Assembly (NCBI RefSeq): GCF_051014685.1
Contig: NC_135050.1
Coordinates: 2,046,001 to 2,110,000 of the forward strand
Origin: Ptiloglossa arizonensis
Lineage: Eukaryota; Arthropoda; Insecta; Hymenoptera; Colletidae
DNA length: 64,000 bases
Reading direction: 5' to 3'
How positions within the stretch are numbered: the stretch's first letter is position 1; each line of letters opens with the position of its first letter. Under the pieces are notes generated by a model. That model saw only the letters and a program-made list of their open reading frames with translations. It was not told the DNA's origin and did no database searches. Shown here piece by piece: positions 13,401 through 23,507 of this stretch. Both the position numbers and the translations under genes were made by a program.

Positions 13401-16400
13401 TCTCACATAATGTTTTATAAACCACTTTTTCTAAAACGATTTGAGATATCAACCTGCACTGCTTTTTACACTTTATGGTTTGATGGTACCCCATTCACAT
13501 AATACAATTGATGTAACGTTCAGTTTATTAATTACATCTATACATACATTTAATGAACACCTATTTAAGTATAAGTATCCAGTTTCGTTTATATGTACCT
13601 ATTTGTGTACTGCACTGTTTTTCGATCCTTATAAAATGTCTAATTAAATGTTTTTAAATATATTTAATTTCTTGTTTATATTATCTGTTTTTTATTGTTA
13701 TTTTAACAATGTATTCCATTTGTACTTGTTACAAATATTATTAACATTACAAATACTACATTATTGCAATTTGTATAATTAAAGTCCTTATAATTATTAT
13801 GGGTATTATTTTTCTTCAATAACAACATTGTCGTATAATTTATTTTTTTATTGTTTATTTATTACTGTTTAATTATGGGTACAGACACGTCCAGTGTCAG
13901 CAGGACCTTCACTCTTACAAACACTCCCACAGGATGGTGTTATGGGGCCTCTAGTTAGGTGAGCTCTTTTTACCTGATCTTACTTGTAGCGCCATTCAAA
14001 TATACTTTTATCTCTAAGAGTGTAAAAGCTGAGAGACTAAGTTTCCAGAAAAATCTTAGGAGATGCTGTTGGTGGAGAAACAAGAAAATAACAGTATTTT
14101 AAAAATCCATAATTATTCTATTAACTTATTACTCTATTAACCAAATAAATATTACAAACCTAAAATCCTAAGATTTTTCTTTAAAAGATCTCTTTTTTGG
14201 TTATTTAAATAATAACTAATCTGAGTAATATTAATGAGACCCTTAAAATTAAAAGAATAATTCTTTCCATAGACAAATCTGTGAAATGCAGAATAAAACA
14301 CTGACCTCAATTTATACAAAAATATTTGTATAAAAATTATTAATAACATTTATTAATAACATTTATTAATCATTTCAAAATACTAAGTACAGTACTCCCT
14401 CGCTAACTGATTGCAAATTGATCTGCTCTTGTTCAGTTATAGGGGAAGGTAACGGTTTTGTTCTAGGAATCGACCTTGTTTCATTTTGTTTGAAACCGTG
14501 CTTCACATATGGTTATATATACACTGACTTCAAAAAGAATTTGTCCATATTGCCACAAAAGTGCAGGTGCGCTACAATTTCCGATTGGTAGAATGTGGTT
14601 TGATGGGCAAGCTGATTGACAAGGACTTCGCGTATTTGCGATAATATCAGGAGCGGAGCTTATTCCCGATAGTGATCCACCAACGAAAATTTAAATATAT
14701 TTTTTTTATACCTTCATGAGAGTTTTACCATTGAATTAACGAGATTTTCCTAGCGAAAATGAGTTCGAACACTCATTCAGGCTACTGTTAGTAGATACAT
14801 TTATGGTTCAGTTACTAAAGGGAAAATTCAGTTACTTAACGAGGGAATACTGTAAATCGTAAATGATCAACCCTGTTAATAATATCTTTTCAAAATGATT
14901 AATTTCGAATATAAATATTTAAAAAGATTTTAATTTTGACTGATTCTCTATAATTATATCAATATTAAATTTTATACAATAAAGGTTTAAAAATGTGAAA
15001 ATATGAAGTGTACAGGAACATCTGTATTTATATAATATATAAGAAACATATAAATATATTACAGTAAATATACAGCACATAGTAATTGTAACTAAAATTT
15101 GGTAATTCATTTGAAAGGAAAAGAATATTCAGTCAATAATATACATTCTATTTTCTTTCTTTAAAATACAATAAAAAGAACAGTGATCAATGATCGCATA
15201 GATAATCCTTTGATGAAATATTTGCATCTTTAAATTACATAGTTACTGCAAAAAATTAGTTTTAAATGTATTTGCAGCAGTTGTAAACATCACAAATAAT
15301 ATTCTCATGTTTCATCATGAAATTTGTTATAAATAACCTGTTGTTCTTGCTGCTCTGGTCATTTATCTTTCTCCGGTGATTCCATGCGAAACAGCTTCAG
15401 GATCGGGAAGGTAGAGTCCGTCAGTTTGTGTGACTTGATATTGGGATATTTACTCCTTTCTGCATTAAACGCCTTTATATTCATGCATCTTTTTTATATC
15501 AAAATCACTTCTTTAATCATTCAATACTAATTATTATTTTTATTCTTTTTGCATGCAAAAATAGTATACTCCTTTGCTTCTAGTTTTCTTTTGTGCTGAT
15601 TCCTTAAATCATTTCAACAGCTTACAAATGTATATAAATATCAATATTTGTTGTAGTAAGTTCAGTGATATATCATTTAGCATTGTATTCAGGGTTTGTG
15701 ACCGAATCTTGTAGTATGAATTTACAAATTTAAATATTAATATGTTTTTAATTACTATTCGTATATTTCTATTTACACAATTATAAAATTTTATTTTAAG
15801 TATATAGTAACACAGTTATAAATATTTTACTTTTACATCTATTTTATATATAGTGTTTAACCATTAATAATTTAGCAATTATTGCAACGAATTAGAAAAG
15901 AAAGAAAAGTTATTATTGACGACAATATTCAAATAAAATTTCTTATTTATTTTAAATAAATGTAACATACATAATTTACAAATCCTTATAAATGAATAGT
16001 AATTAAAATTAAAATTAAAATTAAAATAGTTAAAAATTAAAAATGTGTATATTTATGATATTAAAAAATTATGGTGCATATATTCATTAATGTTTAATAA
16101 CAAACATAATATATTAATAGAACACATTTTTTTATCATACTGTACAAATAAAAATAAATGTATAACTTTATGCAATTGTTTAAAAAGAAAAGAATATATT
16201 TTCAATTACCATATATATATATCATAAAAACAAAGTTGTATACTTCCAAAATATTTTTAGAATACTAATTTACAAACTTATCAAAAAGCAAAAAGCAATA
16301 CCTAGAAGCAAATATGTTTCATTTTTCCAATGTGAAATTTCTTTCGATAATAGTCTAGATTCGATTACAAGCCCTAGCAAAAGTACATTAACTAACAAAG

Positions 16401-17803
16401 TTTAATATTTCAACAGTTCAACATACAACTGTAATAGTTCTAACAATATACTGTATAAGATGCGGATTTTGCTTTAAGAGTGTCTTTGTGAAATTCTAAC
16501 TTTCTTAGCATACTAATACTCCTAGCATGTAGTACATATAGATAAATGTATAATCAGTTAAAAAATACAAATTAAATATTTTTTTCCTGAAATATTGTTT
16601 TGAGATTATAATGGATTTACAATTGACAATGTTTCATGCTGCACTTGATAGCCATGTGCGGTAAGTTTACTACTCTATTATCTTATTTTAAGCGTTTATT
16701 CATTTTTACACACTTTTCATTCCTATTTATTCACAATTCATCAGAGATACCTACATTACACATTTTACATTACATAGCTATAGTTAAAAAATTAATATAA
16801 TGAAAATTTGTACAAATATACTATACTACATAATACATAAATATGCTTATAAAGACATTTTATTTTAAAAATATGTACTTCAGAAAAATCTCAAAGTATT
16901 GATTGCTACAGAGATTCTTGTGGATTTCTTATTGTAAAATTAAAAATTTGTAATTAGTCATAGTACTGTGTATTAGTTTCTGTATATATTTCTACCATGA
17001 ATAATACAATTTTTAAATCAATGCAGTCTTTGAATATAGTTTTTACTCCTTAGTGAATCAGTCATTTTTATTCTGAAAAGTTCACCAAAAATGAATGAAT
17101 ATGAATCTTTTAATGTAATTGTTAAAAAGCGTTTTAAGAATCAGTTTATGATTCACACAAATCAATCACTTTAGACGTAGTTTTTGATGAACAGTATCAG
17201 GTTTATTATACTTTGATACTTCCTTTTTTAGACTACCACACAGTGATTATTCAAATCATAAGACAGATAAAATTCTGTGAGGAACTTGAATGTGTTTCAG
17301 AATATTCACTGGAGATAAACTTCATATGTATTGTGAGTTTCTTCTATAGAATATAATTAATATTGAAGCTTTCAATACTTGGGTAATGTAAATACATGCA
17401 CGTAAAAATTCAAAATATTAATAAAACTTTCTATACAGTAATCTGCAAGAATCTCTCAAATTCCAATAAATTAAATAAATTAAGAATTGCAATTAATACA
17501 AAATTTTGACATTTTATTTACAGTTGGAGTGACTCCTGGGATCGACACCGCCCTACATTGCTCACAGAGCTTAATAGTAACAGAAACCCTCGTAAAGTGA
17601 CCGATCGTATACCGCGTACAATAAAATCTCGTCTATCGAAGGACCCAAAATCCACTGAATCGAACGATATAGAACGCGAGATAAAGACAGAAGGGAGTCC
17701 CACAAAGTCATGTATCCCAACAGCTAGGAAACTTACAACATCGACTCTCACACCACGATCAGCGAGGGCCGTGACCTCAACAGGCCGATCGCACAACTCG
17801 TAA
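1209..17803 (+). CDS. Nine-exon gene for a serine-rich coiled-coil protein, possibly CCSER/FAM190-like
   Basis: Nine exons were assembled by eye: 1209-1480, 6408-6525, 7965-8096, 8283-8306, 8498-8533, 9033-9197, 12682-12801, 13885-13958 and 17524-17803. All junctions are GT-AG and all phases agree: exon 1 ends with two bases of a codon completed by exon 2, exon 8 by exon 9, and the rest are phase 0. The product is about 406 residues. The N-terminus is rich in Ser, Arg and Thr. The middle holds MFQDIVSMKTMLLKLKRVLQ and a leucine-heptad stretch starting ADELTDLRRQVVFLQ, which suggests a coiled coil. The C-terminus is basic and Ser/Thr-rich. There is no signal peptide or membrane segment. The likeness to coiled-coil serine-rich (CCSER/FAM190) proteins is from memory and uncertain; the gene structure itself is well supported. 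Confidence 0.8.
2620..3520 (+). pseudogene. Broken mariner transposase fossil, split in two
   Basis: The first half (about 2620-2905) reads, with frameshifts, as the mariner N-terminal DNA-binding region: RKWFPKFR near 2710-2735, then DKIKSVIDSDRNSTTREIAT near 2755-2815, then SRHLNKLEMASKID. The second half (about 3350-3520) reads AGNEK-stop-ILCDVSWKRSWSQ, matching the mariner TGDEKW...YDN...KRSWS block around the first catalytic Asp, here changed to Asn. About 440 bp of AT-rich sequence separates the halves. It is long dead. Confidence 0.55.
4394..5652 (-). mobile_element. Decayed mariner element (minus strand)
   Basis: This element of about 1.26 kb is bounded by imperfect inverted repeats of about 31 bp. 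The left end at 4394 starts TGGTGAAAT and the right end, read from 5652, starts TGGGCGAAAT; both continue to a shared GAGCGTTTTTC. The length and the transposase inside fit the mariner family. It lies in intron 1, antisense to the host gene. Confidence 0.8.
4440..5471 (-). pseudogene. Mariner transposase pseudogene
   Basis: The frame starts with ATG at 5471-5469 (MEVKKEKIRYILQYHYDQGE) and is soon cut by an in-frame TAG at 5400-5402. The N-terminal HTH region (AVSNATAKQWFQRFRSGNMD), the GRP linker, TGDEKWV with the first catalytic Asp, YVWWDWKG and the second catalytic region HEDNARPH are recognisable. Further stops and frameshifts destroy the part between about 4800 and 4500, and the third Asp is not found in a clean context. 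VWWDWKG recalls mellifera-type mariners (family knowledge, not searched). Non-functional. Confidence 0.8.
6408..6525 (+). CDS. Exon 2 of the serine-rich coiled-coil gene
   Basis: The acceptor is a pyrimidine tract ending TTGTTTCAG and the donor is AAC|GTAAGT. The first base completes an Arg codon left by exon 1, then 39 codons follow, including RSRSVTDSPRSVDGTRNRQF. The composition is Ser/Arg-rich like exon 1. The exon contains no stop only in the frame predicted by exon 1, which supports the join. Confidence 0.8.
6526..7964 (+). other. Intron 2, with a recent tandem duplication
   Basis: This AT-rich intron runs from GTAAGT to TTTTCAG. Other than the 140-bp duplication at 7416-7695 no structure is seen. 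Confidence 0.55.
7416..7695. repeat. 140-bp direct tandem duplication, two copies
   Basis: Copy 1 (7416-7555) and copy 2 (7556-7695) are identical by eye except for one A/G difference (GTAAGACAG against GTGAGACAG). The near identity means a recent duplication. It contains a run of six G in GAGGGGGGC, unusual in this AT-rich intron. No gene or terminal repeats are seen inside. Confidence 0.9.
7965..8096 (+). CDS. Exon 3 of the serine-rich coiled-coil gene
   Basis: This is a 44-codon, phase 0-0 exon between TTTTCAG and GAG|GTATGT. It encodes SPSIDSGDEGSLRVDRDTYQ followed by a helical stretch MFQDIVSMKTMLLKLKRVLQ. The regular Leu/Met spacing suggests the start of a coiled coil. It is one of the segments that recalls the conserved C-terminal half of CCSER proteins (from memory, not checked). 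Confidence 0.85.
8283..8306 (+). CDS. Possible 24-base microexon 4
   Basis: Between a pyrimidine-rich acceptor ending TTCAAG and a strong donor AGG|GTACGT lie eight codons (SEENGLTR) with both ends in phase 0. Skipping it leaves the frame intact, so it may be an alternative microexon. Support is only the two splice-site-like flanks and the conserved phase. Confidence 0.5.
8370..8433. repeat. TTA-rich simple repeat
   Basis: This is an imperfect run of TTA/TTG triplets in intron 4, upstream of exon 5. It explains the short leucine-rich open frame there, which is not a gene. Confidence 0.7.
8498..8533 (+). CDS. Exon 5 of the serine-rich coiled-coil gene
   Basis: This is a 36-base, phase 0-0 exon between TCCACAG and AAG|GTCAGC encoding AETLNPFDNSMK. 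It follows directly on the helix of exon 3 (or the microexon) and precedes exon 6. Confidence 0.75.
9033..9197 (+). CDS. Exon 6 of the serine-rich coiled-coil gene, coiled-coil segment
   Basis: This is a 55-codon, phase 0-0 exon between AAATTTTAG and CAG|GTAAAA. It begins NGLFYNLNEGG, passes through a Gly/Ser linker, and ends in a clear amphipathic heptad pattern (TDLRRQVVFLQGQVEDRDRT), the best coiled-coil candidate in the protein. Confidence 0.85.
9544..10526 (+). mobile_element. Pogo/Tigger-like transposon remnant
   Basis: The left end is TA|CAGTAAAACCTCGATGATTG and the right end, read in reverse, is TA|CAGTAGACTTCTGATTATTC. The two ends share CAGTA and most following positions, with TA dinucleotides outside, as for the Tc1/mariner-pogo superfamily. 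At about 983 bp it is shorter than a full element, so it is internally deleted, and it carries only the C-terminal end of a transposase. Confidence 0.6.
10011..10313 (+). pseudogene. C-terminal remnant of a pogo/Tigger transposase
   Basis: Read on the plus strand, with two in-frame stops, this gives an acidic stretch (IIQPELMEDEESNN), then RYVEQQEN, LFLREWRDIA and a Lys-rich end KQKKIKDFFEK. The series RYVEQQ ... LREWRD ... KQKKITDFF is what I recall from the tail of Tigger/jerky transposases; this is recognition from memory. The DDE core is absent. Confidence 0.5.
10541..11816 (+). mobile_element. Near-complete mariner element
   Basis: This 1276-bp element has near-perfect inverted ends of about 29 bp: left TTAGGTGGACCGGAAAGTAA and right (reversed) TTAGGGGGACCGGAAAGTAA, both continuing to GTCGTTTC. 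TA dinucleotides at 10539-10540 and 11817-11818 form the target-site duplication. The size is that of a full mariner. Confidence 0.93.
10708..11742 (+). pseudogene. Mariner DD34D transposase with one nonsense codon
   Basis: The frame from ATG at 10708 to TAA at 11740-11742 is 345 codons, the usual mariner length, broken once by TGA at 11002-11004 where CGA (Arg) would fit. The N-terminal HTH region shows VRKCQRWFSKFKSGNFDLSD and GRP. The catalytic motifs are intact: TGDEKW, HDNARPH and YSPDVAPSD, with exactly 34 residues between the second and third Asp. WVPHNLSEENK is also present. The single stop could be one CpG transition. Unless the stop is read through or spliced out, the enzyme is not made whole. 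Confidence 0.9.
12682..12801 (+). CDS. Exon 7 of the serine-rich coiled-coil gene
   Basis: This is a 40-codon, phase 0-0 exon between TTTTCCAG and AAG|GTACGT. It encodes FQMSKLQGPNGVDGQTCALI and ends with NAATQTEK. The Thr-Gln-Thr-Glu type ending is common after coiled coils in cytoskeletal proteins, but no function is inferred from it. Confidence 0.8.
12802..13884 (+). other. Intron 7
   Basis: AT-rich intron from GTACGT to GGTACAG. No transposon ends or coding segments are seen. Confidence 0.5.
13885..13958 (+). CDS. Exon 8 of the serine-rich coiled-coil gene
   Basis: This exon of 24 codons plus two bases lies between GGTACAG and TTAG|GTGAGC. It encodes TRPVSAGPSLLQTLPQDGVM and ends with GPLV plus AG. 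The last two bases form a Ser codon with the first base of exon 9. Confidence 0.8.
13959..17523 (+). other. Intron 8, with a MITE
   Basis: This 3.6-kb AT-rich intron contains the MITE at 14390-14852 and a short ATTAAA-type simple repeat at about 16001-16027. A conserved-looking segment near 15390-15430 was examined as an exon and not accepted. Confidence 0.5.
14390..14852. mobile_element. 463-bp MITE with TA target duplication
   Basis: The left end is TA|CAGTACTCCCTCGCTAACTG and the right end reversed is TA|CAGTATTCCCTCGTTAAGTA, an imperfect inverted repeat of about 20 bp. TA flanks both ends. No coding capacity is seen. The CAGT start and TA duplication place it with non-autonomous Tc1/mariner/pogo-type elements. 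Confidence 0.7.
17524..17803 (+). CDS. Exon 9, terminal exon of the serine-rich coiled-coil gene
   Basis: The acceptor is TTTATTTACAG. The exon starts with one base completing Ser, then WSDSWDRHRPTLLTELNSNR and a basic, Ser/Thr-rich tail ending GRSHNS and TAA at 17801-17803. In-frame length after the first base is 92 codons. It stands out from the AT-rich surroundings by its balanced base composition. Confidence 0.85.
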
Positions 17804-20800
17804 TTATTTATGTAGGTGCGAAGTTAAGTTGAACTTCAGTTTATTTTTGTACTATTTTACGCGGGAATTCTGCACAGATAGCTTAACAAACTCGAATTGT
17901 TGCCTTTGATTCGTAGAACGTAACTCGGTATGATCCGTTAACGTAATTTTCTAAATATTACAATAACTGAACTAAAATGAGTGTAAAATTTCTCTTGCAG
18001 TCATTCAGTAAGTAACAAAAGAAACACAATGTTCTTAACGTTTGGTACATACAAATAACAAATAATGTACAAATATATATGAAGAGTTAAGAACAATTCA
18101 TAAGTTCCTATCTTTTGAAGTTCATATCTCATTTGATTCTTACATTTTACACATTGAAGAAAACTAAATCATTTAAACATTCAAACAGGATTGCTGAATT
18201 CGTTTGTGTAATAGACTGGAAAAGTTGTATAAATTAATTTGTAATTGTAAATTATTCATCGAGTTCTAGCAGACCCTGTTTAAAGATGTACATTTATTAC
18301 AAATGCACAGTTTTCATTTTTATTTGGAAGATATTTTAGATAGTGTTTGTGATACTATGAAGAATCTCCAATTATCTTTTTTTATACCGGATTCATTTTT
18401 CTTCATATATGATACCTTATAAACCAGTCCTGCACTAATATGGGATTTAGATTGTCAACAAAACCTTTGTAACTAGAATGTGATCATATCAGTCTATTTA
18501 TCAATATATACTGATGCATTTTATCATATTCTGTAAGTTACAAAGGTTTTGGAAAGCATCTACTCATGTACTTCAATCCTACATTAGTTGGGACCAGATT
18601 TTCATGTGTATGTCAATCCTGTAATAATGTAGGGCCTCTCTGTAAGGTGTTAATATAATTTAGCATTATTTCATACAAAGTTTTCACAAAAATTACAATA
18701 TGTACTTAATTGCATTCCTTTAAATTAATAGTGGTTGCTTTATAAAAGTTTCTTTCAGTTTAACGAAGCATATTGAAATTTGAAAAAACTAAATTTTTGT
18801 ATTCATATCTTACATTTGGCATTTAAAGTACAATTAAATGTAATACTACATTAGTGATACATTATGTACAGTGTACAAGATGTAAAAAATGCAGTAGAGT
18901 CTTGATGAATGCAACTTTAATGATTGCATGAAAATCTTGTTTATTGAATTTTGGTGATAAGTGAAAGGAATCACTTAGAAAACAAATTCTGCAACTGGAC
19001 TTAACATTTTTTATATAGTGTAATACTAATATAATACACTATATATAACATTTTTAAGCTGTGCATTGTATTATTTTGCAACTATTGTACTTAATGTAGT
19101 GAATACAAACTGAACTATGTTTATTATTTCTCTTTTGGTTAAACATCACATTTGCAATCACCATAAAAAAGCTTGTATTATTCGTGTAAATGAACATTTA
19201 TCTCGAAAATATTACCATTTATTTGTACATGTGTTATTAAATATCACAAACATTAATCTTTGTTAAACAATTGTAAACAATTAAACTTAATTTCATTGTA
19301 TTATTTTTTATTTAATGTACAAATTTCAGATAATAAGTAATTGTTTTAATTGATCCTGATTTCAACAGTAAAGTATAGTTGTTAAAATCAGGGTGTTTTT
19401 GTAAATTTCTTTATAATTTATTCCATCGTTGATTTGTAAGATTATATTTGGTGCTATTCAATTTCTTCAGTTTGCAATATTTAGATTCTCCTGAATTATC
19501 GAATATAAAAATATCGCGACTGTAATACCCATTGGTTGTTTTTAAAGGAAAATTCATGAAATTATAATGTAGTTATGTACATATCTTAAAGACGAGACAA
19601 TAAGTACTGCTATAAACGATCGGTATAACAAAAGAATAGACAAAATACTTTCTAATTTTTTCAAAACAAATCGATATCAGGGGATACTAAATATCTCATA
19701 TATTGTATATTCTTTTATTCGTATTTTAATTTGTACAATGGTATAATAATAAAGAGAAGCATAATTAAGAGAACAAAACAATTTTTTATATGGAAAAATA
19801 TAATAATGATATTGAATTTAGTGGGTCTCACCTTCGTAATGTAATACAGGCTGATATGTATGTATGTATGTATGTACAAGAGTGTACTACAGTAGGACAG
19901 AACCTCTTTAGGATAACAGACTGAACTATCAAGTAACAGTGCTACTTTGGAAAAATTGGAAGGATATTTAATGATTCTAAATATTAATATTTCTGTTATA
20001 ACAATTTAAGGCAGTGTTGTCGCAAATTTTTTTGATCAAGTATACTTATATGCCTTAATAATAAAAGCAATTTCATTTAAAGTTTATATAAAATACTTTT
20101 AATTACTTCGATTGTTGCTATGAAATATGAAAGTCAGGAATTTTGAAGCAATGGAAAAATGAAAAAATGATCTAACCTTATAAATATTATTCATTTTCTT
20201 CCTTGTCTTTTATCTTCAAATTCAAATGTTACCTAGTATTTCTAAATTGATTACACATTTAAAGAATGAGGTATTTCTATGGTAAATTGATATTCTTTTA
20301 TATTATATTTTAATTTCAGTAAAAGTCGTTTTTATTTATCATCACATTTATGAAATTTTCATTACACTATTTTTCTTGATTATTACTATGTGCAGTTTCC
20401 TGCTGAAGAAGTATAAACTTTGTAAACTTATTTGTACTCAAATGTTCCAACTGACTTTTGCTAATAAATAGTTGAAGTCCATGTTGGAATTTCATGTAAA
20501 CACTGAAAAAAATATTTTTGTTTATTTAATTTTGTTTTTTCAAAGTAGGTATACTTGAACAAATTAATTCATCTTTTGTTTGGTAACATTTGTAGAATAT
20601 TTTATAAAATGCAATACATTTGAAAAGTAAACAAGTTATTAATCACTGAAATTATTGACAACTATGTAACAAACATACAAATATTATTTTTCAAATACAT
20701 TGTATTATTTTTATCACAATTGAGAAAATATTTTTACCTATATTTAGCTGTTATTGAAAAGCTAACAGCAAATTTTCAGCAGGATGCTCTTTCATATCTT

Positions 20801-21858
20801 TGTCATGACACAAGTTTAATAATAACTTTCAATTCTTTAAAACTATTATAATGCTTATGAAATTAGTTGAGTAATGAATTACTAACAGATTGTAAATCAA
20901 ACACAAAAGTATTTGTTATGGCTAGCTTTTTTGATTGAGCCAATCTTGATTTCCTTAATATTTTCAATATTATACAATTGTAATCCTTTAGAACATACAA
21001 TAACTGTACTTCCATTATTCTAAAAAATGTCAATAACTTTAGAATTGACAAAAAAGTTTTACTAAGTACATGAAATGTTTTTTATGTTCAATGAACATAA
21101 TTAGGTTTCAACAAAGTAGCAAGTATTAATACATATGACTTGAGCAGTGAATGAATTATAACGTATCAAGTATCGTTATAAATGCTGCTGTTCCTTGAAC
21201 GTGGTAGTACTGCATTTATAAAGTGTAAAATCTTCTAGTAATAAGCACTTCTAAATGTTTAATATTAAAAACATGGCAACCACAAGTCAACCTTGTAAAA
21301 TCTTAATAAAATACAACTGAAATATCAGTCTCATTTAACATTTACAAAATAACAAATATAAATAAAAGCTTTCACTTGTAATTAAATAGAAACACGGATA
21401 ATTTATATCCTGTAATAGATAAACCTTATTTTAATTTGTACATTATATGTATAAATATGTTACCTCTGTGGTCCTAAATGCGATAGAATAATAAATGAAG
21501 TTATGTTTGACGGGATTGTTATTATTGTCACCTGGCTTTTGACATCCCAATGATATTCAATATTATGTAGCACATAAATTCAACATTCATTACTCATTTA
21601 TATATTAATTATTAAATGTAATAGAAAATCTTTTAAAACTTAAAGAAAGTATTTAATTGTGATACAATCTTCACAAAATTCAAGAAAAGCGAGGTTTCAA
21701 AATTATAATACTTTAAAAGAAATATTTTTGTACGAATGTTTATTGAAAGTATTATCATTACATATAATATGGTAATTATATACATTAGGGACGTCTTCGC
21801 CTATTTTTATGACCTTGAAATATGTATCAGGGTCAACTTAGCAACTTTTCCCTATATA
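17804..21858. other. 3' flank of the gene: presumed 3' UTR and AT-rich intergenic DNA
   Basis: No further coding segments are seen. Several AATAAA-like hexamers occur (for example near 19746), but none can be chosen as the polyadenylation site. A GTAT/TATG simple repeat lies at about 19855-19876 and an imperfect inverted repeat at 18424-18600. Confidence 0.45.
18424..18600. repeat. Imperfect inverted repeat with a perfect 15-bp core
   Basis: AAAACCTTTGTAACT at 18460-18474 is exactly reversed as AGTTACAAAGGTTTT at 18536-18550. Outside the core the arms still match imperfectly (ACTAATATGGGATTTA against the reverse of TCAATCCTACATTAGT). It could be a small hairpin element or a foldable 3' UTR segment. 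Confidence 0.6.
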
Positions 21859-22079
21859 CAGTGCTGGACGAAAGTATTGGCACAGCATCATTGTTCTGAT
21901 ACAAGTGCTTATAACTATGAAACAAATTGATAAAAAGGAGAAATTTTTTAATACATTTATTTATTTATTATTCTAGATTATTATTTAACAGAAACAGTAA
22001 TATAAATAAAGTGATATGCGAAATAATAACAAAAACATATTTATTGAGCGTTTTAAGCGTGGACAAAAGTATTGGCACA
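21859..22079 (+). repeat. Left 221-bp inverted terminal repeat of the Tc1 element
   Basis: Starts CAGTGCTGGACGAAAGTATT. Direct repeats at both its ends are likely transposase binding sites by analogy with IR/DR elements. Confidence 0.92.
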
Positions 22080-22228
22080 TTATACAAAATTTAGTGTAGT
22101 TGTATCTCTCGGAAAAAAATCCGATTGTTACTTGATGGTATAGGTAGGGGATTCCCTGATAGTCATTTTTTCTAACAGTCATCCTTAAGTTCAGTCGATT
22201 AGCAACATAGGAAATATAACAAGCAACA

Positions 22229-23257
22229 ATGTCAAGAAGAGGGAAAGAAACTACAAGTGAAGAGAGAAAAATAATATTAAATTTGCACAAAATGCGAAAA
22301 TCTTATAGTGAAATAGCAAAAAGTGTTAATAGAAGTCGATTCACTATTAGAAGTGTCGTAAAACGATTTGAGAATCAATCAGATTTCAAAAGTAGGAATC
22401 GAAGTGGACGTCCCTCAAAGTTAACAGTTAGAGAAAAACGGAAAATTGTAAAGGAAGTGAAAATAAATTGTAAATTAAACTCATCGCAACTTAGAGCAAA
22501 GTTAAATGAAGAAAATCAAAAAGAAGTAAGTTCGAAAACTATACTGAGAGTGTTAAAAGATGCGGGATATTCTGCGTGTGTCGCAAGAAGGAAACCATAC
22601 ATATCCAAGAAGAATCGGAAGATGAGAAAAGAATTTGCAAAAGAATTTATAAAAAAGGATCCCACATTCTGGAATAACGTATTATTTTCAGATGAAAGTA
22701 AATTTAATATATTTAAATCAGATGGCAGAGTATTAGTTTGGAGAAAGCCAAATACGGAAATGGATCCACAACATTTACAAGCCACTGTGAAACATGGAGG
22801 AGGTGGAGTCATGGTATGGGGTTCCATTGCAGCGTCTGGGGTTGGCGAATTAGTATTCATAGATGAGATTATGGACAAATATGTATATTTAAATATATTA
22901 AAGGAAAACTTATTTAAAAGTGCTAATAAATTAAATCTCCCGCGTGATTTTTATTTTCAACAAGACCATGATCCAAAACATACTGCCTATATTGTACGAC
23001 AATGGATCGTTTACAATACCGCACACACGTTAAATACCCCACCCCAGAGTCCAGACATGAATCCCATCGAACATGTTTGGAATGAATTAGAAAAAAGAAT
23101 TAGAAAATATAATATAACAAACAAAAACCAATTAAAAGCTATTATTTTACAAGAATGGAACAATATAGAGCCGGATTTTACAAAAAAATTGGTAACTTCA
23201 ATGCCAAAACGATTGAAGGAAGTTATCATGAGGAATGGAGGGCCAACCAAATATTAA
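22229..23257 (+). CDS. Tc1-family DD34E transposase, intact
   Basis: This uninterrupted 342-residue frame begins with ATG at 22229. Residues 1-60 form a helix-turn-helix (SEERKIILNLHKMRKSYSEI) followed by the GRPS linker and a second HTH up to about residue 120. The catalytic triad is FSDESKF (first Asp), FQQDHDPKHTA (second Asp) and SPDMNPIEHVW (Glu), with exactly 34 residues between the second Asp and the Glu. The glycine-rich box KHGGGGVMVWG is present. The length is that of Tc1 transposases. It should cut and paste the surrounding element at TA sites. No defect is visible, so it may be active. Confidence 0.95.
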   Translation: MSRRGKETTSEERKIILNLHKMRKSYSEIAKSVNRSRFTIRSVVKRFENQSDFKSRNRSGRPSKLTVREKRKIVKEVKINCKLNSSQLRAKLNEENQKEVSSKTILRVLKDAGYSACVARRKPYISKKNRKMRKEFAKEFIKKDPTFWNNVLFSDESKFNIFKSDGRVLVWRKPNTEMDPQHLQATVKHGGGGVMVWGSIAASGVGELVFIDEIMDKYVYLNILKENLFKSANKLNLPRDFYFQQDHDPKHTAYIVRQWIVYNTAHTLNTPPQSPDMNPIEHVWNELEKRIRKYNITNKNQLKAIILQEWNNIEPDFTKKLVTSMPKRLKEVIMRNGGPTKY

Positions 23258-23286
23258 TTTTTAATTTCTAAGTACTTTCAATCATT

Positions 23287-23507
23287 TGTGCCAATACTTT
23301 TGTCCACGCTTAAAACGCTCAATAAATATGTTTTTGTTATTATTTCGCATATCACTTTATTTATATTACTGTTTCTGTTAAATAATAATCTAGAATAATA
23401 AATAAATAAATGTATTAAAAAATTTCTCCTTTTTATCAATTTGTTTCATAGTTATAAGCACTTGTATCAGAACAATGATGCTGTGCCAATACTTTCGTCC
23501 AGCACTG
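23287..23507 (-). repeat. Right 221-bp inverted terminal repeat of the Tc1 element
   Basis: Reverse complement of the left repeat without visible differences, starting only 30 bases after the transposase stop codon and ending GCACTG next to TA. Confidence 0.92.

Larger units (their letters stand above)
21859..23507 (+). mobile_element. Young Tc1-type transposon
   Basis: This 1649-bp element is bounded by TA at 21857-21858 and 23508-23509. Its terminal inverted repeats are 221 bp long (21859-22079 and 23287-23507), and I found no difference between them. Each repeat carries two copies of a direct repeat, TGGACGAAAGTATTGGCAC at the tip and TGGACAAAAGTATTGGCAC at the inner end, the IR/DR layout known from Tc1-like elements such as Sleeping Beauty. 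Identical ends and an intact transposase point to very recent insertion. Confidence 0.95.

Noticed and set aside
15390..15530. Possible extra or alternative last exon after CGAAACAG
   Set aside because: It is open for about 40 codons in the frame given by exon 8, but the AT-rich product is unlike the protein and splicing on to exon 9 would be out of phase.
18892..18960. CAGTAGAGTCTTGATGAATG, similar to the left end of the pogo remnant
   Set aside because: No matching right end was found within a few kilobases, so a transposon cannot be supported.
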